A DNA stretch of 64,000 nucleotides from NCBI RefSeq assembly GCF_024809855.1, contig NZ_JANUEM010000011.1, forward strand, positions 1-64,000, read 5' to 3'. The position numbers and the translations under genes are program-made. Numbering within the stretch: position 1 is the first letter of the stretch; every line of letters begins with the position of its first letter. Shown here piece by piece: positions 27,547 through 35,268 of this stretch. Source of the DNA: Rheinheimera pacifica. GTDB taxonomy: Bacteria > Pseudomonadota > Gammaproteobacteria > Enterobacterales > Alteromonadaceae. Under the pieces are notes generated by a model. It was not told where the DNA came from, searched no databases, and saw nothing but the letters and a program-made list of their open reading frames with translations.

Positions 27547-27916
27547 CCGAAACCCTTGAGGGTCTTGATTTTTGCCATGCCTTACCACTAAAAAATAAAT
27601 AACTGAGTTAAACTTAAATCAGCTGTCACATTTACCGAAAAATCACACTTGGTCAAGCATTTAAATGGCATGTGCTTAGATAGCTGGATAACGCTGGGTT
27701 GTGTTGATGGTTAAGCAGAGTGGTCCTTGGCGGTGTATTGAAGAGTTGCTAGTTTGCTGGCTGCAACATAAAAGCCCGTGGTTACTGTTCATCGCTTATG
27801 ATGTGCAGTATTGGCACCTACTCGCCTGCTTCGCGGTAAAAGATGCGACATGGTGACAGTACAACATTGTGCAATTAGCCCGTTTGGCATTACGTTACGC
27901 AGAGCAACTGACCATT
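27547..27916. other. Non-coding stretch downstream of hipA
   Basis: No coding frame with family character, no tRNA and no clear inverted repeats were seen. It separates the hipA stop from the displaced lysE end and presumably arrived with the HipBA module. Confidence 0.5.
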
Positions 27917-29185
27917 TCATTTGATCTGAAAATCTTCTGTCAAATTACGCCAGTGCTGCTTTAGCTTACATTTGTGATCGTCATGCATTGGCAGGTTGTT
28001 GATGGCCTCTGGCCAAAGGCTTCTGGCTTTTGTCATAGCATCATCCAGATGAGGTTTAATGGCTCGCCATGGGATCCCGGCGCGGTCAGTCCACAACTGA
28101 AAGTTTGCCAGCGAAACGTCGTACCATTGTTTGGTTTTGCCTAAATTAAGTGCGAAATGCCTTTCGCCGTCAATATATACACTGGTTGTAACGATGTCGT
28201 AAGCCGGTGACAGCCGTGGCGTGACTTGATCAGCATAGAGCAAGCTCCAATTTTTCAGGTGCGCATCGCCGTTGGCAAGCAGGATATTAACCAACAGCCG
28301 TCTGGCAAATTGTTGCGCGTCAGCCAGACCGTCTCCCGAAAAATCATAGATAATCTTGCCAATTTGCTCATAGTTTGCCGATTGATATTTTTCATGCGGA
28401 TACTTCACTAATACCTGAGCAAAATCTTCCATGTGAATACGGATATTATCGTTGCGATCAAACCGTTTTATCGCAAAGGCCAGCTTTTCATCAGGCAGAT
28501 TTATCGGCGGAAGGTTATCCAGTTTACTCAGTTCAACCAGCTTGATGTCGGGAATGTCGATACCAATGAGTGCCGCAAGTGTCATTGCAGTGTACTCGTT
28601 CAGCGGTACATCTTTATGTTTGGTCGACGGTGTTTTGATTATCCAGTCTCCCAACACATCACCTTTGGCCAGGTTGTAGCGTCCATCCTTTTCCTTCATG
28701 GAAAACTTCATCTGCACACCCGCCAACGAAAACTTGTTCTCTGCGGCTGTTTTGTTAAATTTAATGGCTCTGGCGTTGCGGTGTGCGCTTAGCACAGTGT
28801 CAGGCACGTCTTCTGGTTCCATAGGCTCAGCTACCAGAGCGCCGGGCAAATCCGCGCCCAAATAGGAAAGAATATGGAATTCGTTGTCGGCATGCACTTT
28901 AAGACCTTGTGCTATTAACTCCCTTAACGCACCTTCCGGCAGCAGATTGGATAGTATAGGGTGCAACCTTTGGTTTCTTGACCAGGGTTCAGCCATTAAT
29001 TTTTCAGCTCTGGGAAACGCCGGGTGAGTTATCAGACTAAAGGTAGGGCGATTAGGATCCTGCTTAAATTCCCCGGCAAAGCTCAGGACATTCTTACCAC
29101 TTTGAAATCCGGCCAGGTAGCCTACTAACCTGTTATGCAAGGTTAACTTTAAAACACTTATTTCGTCCGCGAGGTCACTACTCAT
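27917..29185 (-). CDS. hipA: HipA-type toxin kinase
   Basis: HipA kinases phosphorylate glutamyl-tRNA synthetase or related targets and cause persistence. The 422-aa protein has the N-terminal HipA domain (LVGYLAGFQSGKNVLSFAGEF), the regulatory Gly-rich loop FSLAGVQMKF with Ser153 in the place of the E. coli autophosphorylation site, the catalytic NGDAHLKNW (Asp307) and AYDIV (Asp330). The 23-residue spacing of the two Asp matches E. coli HipA Asp309/Asp332, so the kinase looks active. Its ATG overlaps the hipB stop by 4 bp. The module is inserted behind lysE. Confidence 0.94.
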   Translation of the reverse strand: MSSDLADEISVLKLTLHNRLVGYLAGFQSGKNVLSFAGEFKQDPNRPTFSLITHPAFPRAEKLMAEPWSRNQRLHPILSNLLPEGALRELIAQGLKVHADNEFHILSYLGADLPGALVAEPMEPEDVPDTVLSAHRNARAIKFNKTAAENKFSLAGVQMKFSMKEKDGRYNLAKGDVLGDWIIKTPSTKHKDVPLNEYTAMTLAALIGIDIPDIKLVELSKLDNLPPINLPDEKLAFAIKRFDRNDNIRIHMEDFAQVLVKYPHEKYQSANYEQIGKIIYDFSGDGLADAQQFARRLLVNILLANGDAHLKNWSLLYADQVTPRLSPAYDIVTTSVYIDGERHFALNLGKTKQWYDVSLANFQLWTDRAGIPWRAIKPHLDDAMTKARSLWPEAINNLPMHDDHKCKLKQHWRNLTEDFQIK

Positions 29186-29505
29186 TGGTCATCTCCCAAT
29201 AAGTCCTGCCATGGGTCATCGGCCAGACTTTTCTGCGCTTTTTCAGTTGTGGATTTAGCGGATTGTTGCAGTAAGGGCTCTTGTTCCAGTAGCGCGACTA
29301 CTGCACTGAGTTTTTCTTTCGGGATCAGCAGCAACTCGCTGTTTAACCCCTGCGCTATCAACTCAAGAGTGTTCAATCTGGGGTTGCCCTTGGCTTCAAG
29401 GCGCTGGTACTGCTGACGTGATACGCCGACACGCAGCAGCATATCGTTCTGTTTTAAACCCAGTGTCAGCCGGCGCTGTTTTATTTGTTGCAGAATAGAG
29501 GCCAT
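29182..29505 (-). CDS. hipB: HipB-type antitoxin (XRE helix-turn-helix)
   Basis: The 107-aa protein has an XRE domain at its N-terminus (ILQQIKQRRLTLGLKQNDMLLRVGVSRQQYQRLE) and an acidic C-terminal tail ending DDPWQDLLGDDQ, as expected for HipB, which binds HipA and represses the operon. A longer frame starts at 29547, but that ATG lies inside the predicted -10 element, so 29505 (MASILQQ) is chosen although no clear ribosome site precedes it. The stop overlaps the hipA start. Confidence 0.9.
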   Translation of the reverse strand: MASILQQIKQRRLTLGLKQNDMLLRVGVSRQQYQRLEAKGNPRLNTLELIAQGLNSELLLIPKEKLSAVVALLEQEPLLQQSAKSTTEKAQKSLADDPWQDLLGDDQ

Positions 29506-29540
29506 ATTAGTAGTCACATATATTGCTTTTTCATCACAAA

Positions 29541-29574
29541 GAAACATATTAGTTTCCTATAAAGAAAAAAGCAA
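29541..29574 (-). promoter_or_regulatory. hipBA promoter with an overlapping palindromic operator
   Basis: On the minus strand TTGCTT (29574-29569) and TAATAT (29551-29546) are 17 bp apart, a good sigma-70 promoter. The -10 sits in the centre of a perfect inverted repeat GAAAC-N6-GTTTC (29541-29556), and another GTTTCC half site lies upstream near 29584. This fits autorepression by HipB. Confidence 0.75.
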
Positions 29575-29654
29575 TAAATGCGTTTCCTTACTATGTTGAA
29601 CTTTATAAAACAGATAAAGGGACCGTTAAAATTGGTCAGCAGAACTGCACTGAG

Positions 29655-30252
29655 CTACTGCAGCGCCAAATTAAGCGCTATACCACTTAGCAATAAGGCG
29701 ATGGCACCATCAAACAACTGCCAGCGTTTGGCCGAGTTTAGCCAGATTTTAAGCTTTGGTGCCATTGCCGTTAATGAAGAAAACCACACTAATGATGCGA
29801 TACAGGCGCCAGCCATAAACCATAGCGGTGCGGCTTGCTGATTCGCCACGCCGCCGATTAAAAACACCGTGTCTAAATACACATGTGGGTTTAATAAGGT
29901 AATAGCCAAAGCGGTTAACGCAGTTTTGCTGTTGCTCACCACCTGGGTAGCGCTATCGGTTTGTAGGCCTTTGCCGCCAGCCCGGGCCCGGCTGGCCGCT
30001 TGCCAGGCCAGCCATAACAATAAGGCCACACCCAGCCAGGTAAGCAACGGCACCAGCGGTGGCACCCATAACTGCATTTGCTGTACGGCAAATACCCCCA
30101 ACCCGATCAGCAGGCAGTCGCAGACAATACACACCGTAGCAATAACCAGCCGGTTGGCTCCGGCCATGCTTTGGCTTAAAAGCCCAGATATTTTGCGCGC
30201 CAATGGCGACAATTAAACTTAAGCCAACACCAAACCCCAGTAAAAACGTCAT
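29655..30252 (-). pseudogene. LysE/ArgO-type amino acid exporter, frameshifted
   Basis: The exporter family removes excess Lys or Arg. The N-terminus MTFLLGFGVGLSLIVAIGAQNIWA is in one frame and the remaining 180 residues (SQSMAGANRLVIATVCIV onward, including LLNPHVYLDTVFLIGG) in another. One extra base in the T4 run at 30178-30181 explains the shift: with three Ts it would read NIWALSQSMAG. The gene is divergent from an ArgP-like regulator, the classical pairing. Its 3' end recurs at 27335-27546. It is a pseudogene unless the extra base is a sequencing error. Confidence 0.87.
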
Positions 30253-30348
30253 GCTGCTTACCCTGTGCAGAAAAATCTGCTGCAGAACATACCTTTTCAC
30301 ACTACTATTAATCCAACGAATTATTTTTTACATAAATGAATTAAATTA

Positions 30349-31221
30349 ATGATTGATTATCGCTTATTACAGGCACTATCCGCCGTGGTGGAGCAAGGTG
30401 GTTTTGAGCGTGCAGCAAAACTGCTGTGTCTGACCCAGTCGGCGGTCAGCCACCGTATTAAACAGCTTGAAGCACTTGCCGGCCAGCCGGTATTGCTGCG
30501 CACTGCCCCGCCGGTTGCTACACCCGCCGGGCAGCGGCTGCTAAATCACTTACAACAGGTACGACAAATGGAAGCGGCACTGGGGCTGGAAACGACCAGT
30601 GTTACTACCGTAAGACTGGCGGTAAATGCCGACTCGCTGGCGACCTGGCTACCACAGGCCCTGGTGCTGCCAGATTACCCGCAGCTGTGCTTTGATTTTG
30701 TAGTGGAGGATCAGTCGGTTGGTTTAAAACGGATGAAACAGGGCGATGTGATGGCTTGTGTATGTGCCAGCAGCCAGCCGGTAAATGGCGCTAAGGTGCA
30801 GGCGTTGGGTGCCCTGCGTTACCGTGCTGTGGCCAGCCCGGATTTTATCCGTCGCTACCGCTTAGCGCAGGATCTGCTGACACAACTGCCGCAGGCACCT
30901 TGTCTGATGTTTAATCAGGATGATCAACTGCAACATCAATACCTTTTGGACATTTGCGGCCAGACTCCGCAAAAAACGCATTTATGCCCCTCATCAGAAG
31001 GTTTTTTACGCGCCACCCTGGCCGGGCTGGGTTTTGGCTTACTGCCGGAATTACAGATGCAGCCTTATCTGGAAACTAACCAGTTGGTTGATTTAACACC
31101 GGATTATCATCTGGACACCCCGCTGTACTGGCATTACTGGCAAAGCGAAAGCCCCTTGATGGCACAATTGCGCCAGCAAATTACCGCCACAGCACGGCAA
31201 CAACTGCATAGTGGCGGTTAA
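30349..31221 (+). CDS. ArgP/LysG-type LysR regulator
   Basis: The 290-aa protein has the LysR helix-turn-helix (YRLLQALSAVVEQGGFERAAKLLCLTQSAVSHRIKQLEALAG) and an effector domain like ArgP, with LRTAPPVATPAGQRLLNHL shared with that subfamily. ArgP and LysG bind Lys and Arg and activate argO or lysE. The divergent lysE-type gene supports that role, although that exporter looks frameshifted now. Confidence 0.9.
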   Translation: MIDYRLLQALSAVVEQGGFERAAKLLCLTQSAVSHRIKQLEALAGQPVLLRTAPPVATPAGQRLLNHLQQVRQMEAALGLETTSVTTVRLAVNADSLATWLPQALVLPDYPQLCFDFVVEDQSVGLKRMKQGDVMACVCASSQPVNGAKVQALGALRYRAVASPDFIRRYRLAQDLLTQLPQAPCLMFNQDDQLQHQYLLDICGQTPQKTHLCPSSEGFLRATLAGLGFGLLPELQMQPYLETNQLVDLTPDYHLDTPLYWHYWQSESPLMAQLRQQITATARQQLHSGG

Positions 31222-31277
31222 AAAGACATCAGGGTGCTAAGACTAAGCTCTGGCTAAAGCTTGATATTGCCGGGTGG

Positions 31278-31487
31278 TCATTGCCCGGCTGTCGTCTGGC
31301 GCAGCTCTGTTACCAGTTGATAGCCAATGCCCCAGTTGTCGGTACTCACCTCTTCTATTAACACAAAGGTAGTAGCCGGATTTTTCCCCAACACATCCAC
31401 CAGCAGTTGGGTGGTGCCTTGTACCAGCTTGCGTTTTTGTTCGGTGGTTACGCCTTCATCAGTTATTTTGATATTTACATACGGCAT
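31278..31487 (-). CDS. 4-oxalocrotonate tautomerase family protein
   Basis: A 69-aa protein with the catalytic N-terminal Pro after Met removal (MPYVNIKIT) and the pattern GVTTEQKRKLVQGTTQLLVDVLGKNPATTFVLIEEV typical of 4-OT-like tautomerases, which usually form hexamers. It is the last gene of a three-gene run with an NTF2-like protein and a GST (9-bp gap). This suggests detoxification or degradation of an aromatic or electrophilic compound. Confidence 0.92.
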   Translation of the reverse strand: MPYVNIKITDEGVTTEQKRKLVQGTTQLLVDVLGKNPATTFVLIEEVSTDNWGIGYQLVTELRQTTAGQ

Positions 31488-31496
31488 ATTCTGCTC

Positions 31497-31880
31497 CTAA
31501 TTAGGGTTGATAAAAGGATTGTCGGCATATTGCTTCACCATAATACGCCAGTGCCCCTGTTCTTTTAGCAAGCCCAGATAGTCAATATATTGCCGGCCCA
31601 ACAACGGACAAGATACTTTTGCCATCGCCTGCTCACCTGAACATTCAACTGATAAAACTTTATAGGCAAAGGTATGTCCCAATTGTGCCGGTGTTGGCCG
31701 GTTGGCTACCAGTTCCAGCCACTGCTGCTTGCTACGGCGTACTCCTGGTGCGTATAAGTGCGCTTCATCATCGAAAATACGATTTAGCAATGTAGTATCA
31801 GCGCGATGCAAGCCATCAAAGTATTGCCAGAGCAACGCGGTAATAGCCTGTAAGTCACTGTCTTGTTCAGTAGCCATCAT
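31497..31880 (-). CDS. NTF2/SnoaL-like protein
   Basis: A 127-aa protein with the small cone-shaped NTF2-like pattern (ITALLWQYFDGLHRADTTLLNRIF, KVSCPLLGRQYIDYLGLLKEQGHWRIMVKQY), close to putative lumazine-binding or SnoaL-like proteins. Its start overlaps the GST gene by 4 bp (ATGA) and the tautomerase follows 9 bp later, so the three genes are translationally coupled. The ligand is unknown. Confidence 0.8.
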   Translation of the reverse strand: MMATEQDSDLQAITALLWQYFDGLHRADTTLLNRIFDDEAHLYAPGVRRSKQQWLELVANRPTPAQLGHTFAYKVLSVECSGEQAMAKVSCPLLGRQYIDYLGLLKEQGHWRIMVKQYADNPFINPN

Positions 31881-32482
31881 ATTGCTGCCTGCTGCTCTGC
31901 CGCTACAGCAGCCTGATAGCCAGGCAAGGCGCTAATGCGGTTTATCATGGCCTGACTGCGGGGGCCTATATGAATGACAACAGAGAAAAACCGCCCCCAA
32001 CCGGCATACACCGTCAACAGAATATCGGCAACGGAGTATTGTTGCCCGCCAAGATAAGGCTGTGTTTGTAGTCTGTTTTCTATTAGTTGCCATAGCTTGC
32101 TGATGTGCTCAGCTGCAACCTGCAATGCCTGTTGTTTAACGGCGCTGTCTGCCAGTTGGTTGCTAAGGAAAAACAGTTTGCTGTACGCAGGGTGCACTGT
32201 AGCATTGGCAAACATCAGATTTTCAATCGCCTGCTGACGTACCGAAGCTTCTGCCGGTAGTAAATCGTTGGCGTGCTTATCCAGCAAATACAACATAATA
32301 GCCGCGCCTTCTGTCAGCACAGCACCATCAATGTCTAAAGCCGGTACCGCACCTACAGCATTAATTTGTTGATAATCTGCCACACTGGCCTTGTTGATCA
32401 GTTCAAACGGCAGGCCCAATTCGCGCAACACCACCTGAACCGCTAACGAACAGGCACCAGGAGAAAAATACAATTTATACAT
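31877..32482 (-). CDS. Glutathione S-transferase family protein
   Basis: The 201-aa protein has a thioredoxin-like N-terminal domain (MYKLYFSPGACSLAVQVVLRELGLPFEL, with GAVPALDIDG and LTEGAAIMLYL for glutathione binding) and a helical C-terminal domain (YLGGQQYSVADILLTVYAGW). The SPGACSLA segment is typical of bacterial beta-class GSTs. It is the first gene of the GST-NTF2-tautomerase operon, divergent from a LysR regulator. Confidence 0.93.
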   Translation of the reverse strand: MYKLYFSPGACSLAVQVVLRELGLPFELINKASVADYQQINAVGAVPALDIDGAVLTEGAAIMLYLLDKHANDLLPAEASVRQQAIENLMFANATVHPAYSKLFFLSNQLADSAVKQQALQVAAEHISKLWQLIENRLQTQPYLGGQQYSVADILLTVYAGWGRFFSVVIHIGPRSQAMINRISALPGYQAAVAAEQQAAI

Positions 32483-32597
32483 AATGAATTCCTATTATTA
32501 AGTAGCCCAAAGCATGGGAGCAAGGTCACTATAGCGCTGCCAATTAGATTGATATATAGATACAATTGAACATGTTTATTTCCACTCTGGAAACAAT

Positions 32598-33485
32598 ATG
32601 GATAAATTAAGAGCCATGCAGCTATTTGTACGGGTGGCTGAGCTGGGTAGTTTTAGTCAGGTTGCTGAGCAATATGGTTGCAGCAAGTCAATGCTAAGTA
32701 AGCAGATCACTGCACTGGAAGCTGAACTTGGCACCAGGCTGCTACAACGTTCTACCCGCAGGCTACAACTAACACAAACAGGGAGCGACTACTTGCAGCG
32801 TTGCCGTGAGATCCTGCGTCAGATTGAAGACAGCGAAGCCCGTATTCAACAGCAGCAGCAAATACCGCAGGGCAAACTTAGAATTAATGCGGCTATGGCA
32901 CTGGGGCTGACAGCACTTGCACCGGCTTTTGCCGAATTTATGCGCCGCTACCCGCAAATTGAACTGGATATACAGCTAAGCGACGAAGCTCAGGATCTGT
33001 TGCAACACAACTTTGATTTGGGGTTACGGGTGGCCAGCCAGGCATTTGACTCGTCCTATGTCAGCCAAACAATTACCCATTTCAGCTATAGCATTTGTGC
33101 CTCGCCGCAGTATTTGCGCCAGCATGGTGCTATTAACCGCCCGGAAGATCTCATTGATCATCAGTGTTTTGAATATAGTTATTTTCGCCATAAACATATC
33201 TGGCCGGTCGGTAACGTCGATGTGTCGATCAGTGGCCAGCTCAAAGCCAATAATTCGGTATTTTTGCTGCAAATGGTCAAGCAAGGTATGGGAGTAGGTT
33301 TTATACCACGCTTTATCAGCCATCAGGCGCTGCTAAATGGCGAAGTAGTTGAAGTACTGCCCAACGAACAAAAACCGAAGATGACCTTGCATGCGTTGTA
33401 TCCGGTACGGCAATTTACCCCGCCCCGTTTAAGAGTGTTAATTGAATTTTTGCAAAAGTGGTTTAACAGGCATCCGTATCTTTAA
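32598..33485 (+). CDS. LysR-family regulator, probable controller of the GST operon
   Basis: The 295-aa protein has the LysR helix-turn-helix (MDKLRAMQLFVRVAELGSFSQVAEQYGCSKSMLSKQITALEAELG) of the CrgA/AaeR-like type and an effector domain (GKLRINAAMALGLTALAPAFAEFMRRYPQIELDIQLSDEAQDLL). It is divergent from the GST gene. An AT-rich stretch with CAATT/AATTG arms lies between, a possible LysR binding site. Confidence 0.92.
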   Translation: MDKLRAMQLFVRVAELGSFSQVAEQYGCSKSMLSKQITALEAELGTRLLQRSTRRLQLTQTGSDYLQRCREILRQIEDSEARIQQQQQIPQGKLRINAAMALGLTALAPAFAEFMRRYPQIELDIQLSDEAQDLLQHNFDLGLRVASQAFDSSYVSQTITHFSYSICASPQYLRQHGAINRPEDLIDHQCFEYSYFRHKHIWPVGNVDVSISGQLKANNSVFLLQMVKQGMGVGFIPRFISHQALLNGEVVEVLPNEQKPKMTLHALYPVRQFTPPRLRVLIEFLQKWFNRHPYL

Positions 33486-33603
33486 CAAGAATAATCACCA
33501 GCAGGCCGACGACACTGCATCGCTGACAATGATACGCAAACTAACATTGGCGGCACTGCCTGGCTGTTTAGTCAGCCTTAACAACGCATTCTGCCAGCCA
33601 ATA

Positions 33604-34158
33604 TCAATCCGGGGCAGCTTTGGGGGCACTAAAGGCTTTACTATAAAAACCGGACGGGTCGAAACAACACACCCGCCGCTTGCCCTCTGCCAGCATATTG
33701 CAGGCATCGCTTACCCGCTTGGCCCGGGTTTTCGTCTGTTTGGCTGACGTGATCCAATGGATCCAATCCAGCCGGGCAATGGTGGTAGTGTCATGCCAAA
33801 CCGTACTGGCATCAGGTGAAACAGCCAGTGCCTGCTGCAAGTCGGTTGGTACTTCAGGTTCAGGCTCTTGCTCAGCCGCTGTAATATCAAAGCTGGCACT
33901 GCTACCTATAGTGGCACCTGCCGCTTCAAGTAACTGTCCGCTTAAAGCTAACCAGTGGCTTAGCTGACCATCCGGCTCCAGAGTGGCCTGAAAAGCCACG
34001 CCGTTGATATGACCATTTACTGTAGTTCTACCCCGCCTGGGCAGTTTTTCGCTGGCGGTTTTGGGCAACACCACAAAAGCCTGCAGCAACGCCTTATCGG
34101 ACTGCGCCGCACGGTACACTATGGCAGTAAACTCAGAGTAGCTGTCGTTTGATGTCAT
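33604..34158 (-). CDS. YdeI/OmpD-associated family protein (DUF1905)
   Basis: The 184-aa protein has the DUF1905-like beta barrel (FVVLPKTASEKLPRRGRTTVNGHINGVAFQATLEPDGQLSHWLALS) and a C-terminal helical bacteriocin-protection-like part (RLDWIHWITSAKQTKTRAKRVSDACNMLAEGKRRVCCFD). Function is unknown. Its start overlaps the esterase gene upstream by 4 bp, so they form a two-gene unit. Confidence 0.85.
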   Translation of the reverse strand: MTSNDSYSEFTAIVYRAAQSDKALLQAFVVLPKTASEKLPRRGRTTVNGHINGVAFQATLEPDGQLSHWLALSGQLLEAAGATIGSSASFDITAAEQEPEPEVPTDLQQALAVSPDASTVWHDTTTIARLDWIHWITSAKQTKTRAKRVSDACNMLAEGKRRVCCFDPSGFYSKAFSAPKAAPD

Positions 34159-35156
34159 AATACGTTCACTGCACTATTGTTGATGTTCGTTTGGTGCACT
34201 ACCGGCTTTTGTTGCTGTAACAGCCAGTCGTACAAATCCTGGCCGGCATAAACCTGACGCCAGGCGTCATGTTCGGCCTGCTCTAGCATGCTAAAGCGTA
34301 CATTACTGTGGCCAAGCTGGCGCAAGGTTTCAATGCCGGGATAAAAGTAGTTTTTATTAATGGCTGAATCACGCCCGGCAGCAAATACCCACAGCGGGGT
34401 TTTCGCTTGCGCAACAGGCGGCATTAAATCCGGGTGGCCCCAGCCAACAACCGGCGCAACAGCAGCAAACAGCTGCGGGTGCTTACTGGCCATAAACCAG
34501 CTGCCAAAGCCGCCATAACTAATGCCAGTTAAATATAACCGGCTGGCATCGGTATTGTAGCTGGCCTGCACATTTTGCAGCATTGCCAACAGATCCTGCT
34601 CGGCCCGCTCCCAGCCATCGGGTAACAGCGGTGGTACTGTGCTCATATCACTCACCGGCTCAGCCGGTACAATGGGCCGGGCAGACGCAAACATAGCCGG
34701 GCGTGGCGGCACACCATCGGTTAAGCGTTTGGGAATATCCGCTGGCGAGCGGTGAGCGATATAAGGCAGCTTAGCCATATCAAACATATGTAATTGTGGC
34801 ACCACGATAATAAACGGCAGGTCGCGCTTTTGCACCCAGGCTTCATATAGCGGGCCATGAATTAAGGTGTAATCCAGCTCATCCAGGCCATTACCGCGTT
34901 CGCCATTACCATGTAAAAACAGCATTACCGGCCATTTTTTGTTACTACTTTGCTGGTAACCAGCCGGTAAATAAACAAAATACTGCCGTGTTGTATTGTC
35001 GATGCTGCTTTGATAATCCAGCCGCAGCAATTGTGCAGCAGCGTTTGCTCGCGCAGAAATATTGTGGGTTGAAGTATTGTTACTACCCGTACAAGCGGCC
35101 AGCAGTAACGCCGTTAATGCCACTACTAATACCAATATGCCTGACTGCTTTTTCAT
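34155..35156 (-). CDS. Lipoprotein esterase/prolyl-oligopeptidase-like hydrolase
   Basis: The 333-aa protein has a lipoprotein signal ending LLAAC (Cys near residue 22). The alpha/beta-hydrolase fold is shown by RQYFVYLPAGYQ, VMLFLHGNGERGNG (oxyanion) and the nucleophile elbow TGISYGGFGSW (Ser); His near EQAEHDAW closes the triad. The pattern resembles PHB depolymerase-like esterases and carbohydrate esterases. It is probably membrane-anchored in the periplasm. Translation is coupled to the YdeI-like gene. Confidence 0.83.
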   Translation of the reverse strand: MKKQSGILVLVVALTALLLAACTGSNNTSTHNISARANAAAQLLRLDYQSSIDNTTRQYFVYLPAGYQQSSNKKWPVMLFLHGNGERGNGLDELDYTLIHGPLYEAWVQKRDLPFIIVVPQLHMFDMAKLPYIAHRSPADIPKRLTDGVPPRPAMFASARPIVPAEPVSDMSTVPPLLPDGWERAEQDLLAMLQNVQASYNTDASRLYLTGISYGGFGSWFMASKHPQLFAAVAPVVGWGHPDLMPPVAQAKTPLWVFAAGRDSAINKNYFYPGIETLRQLGHSNVRFSMLEQAEHDAWRQVYAGQDLYDWLLQQQKPVVHQTNINNSAVNVL

Positions 35157-35268
35157 CTGCTCCCCGCTATCGAAAATTTGTGCCTTAGTGTATCAGTGGC
35201 CTGACATCCACACCGCAATGCTGGCGGCAAAATTAACACCTCGCCGGAGCCTGGTGTACCTGCCAGCT

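Noticed and set aside
27381-27602. Plus-strand frame of 73 aa
   Set aside because: It is the antisense of the displaced lysE 3' end; the same peptide appears opposite the intact lysE gene at 29578-29841.
27144-27916. Integron attC sites or att repeats around HipBA
   Set aside because: I looked for paired inverted core sites and direct repeats beyond the lysE duplication and saw none that were convincing.
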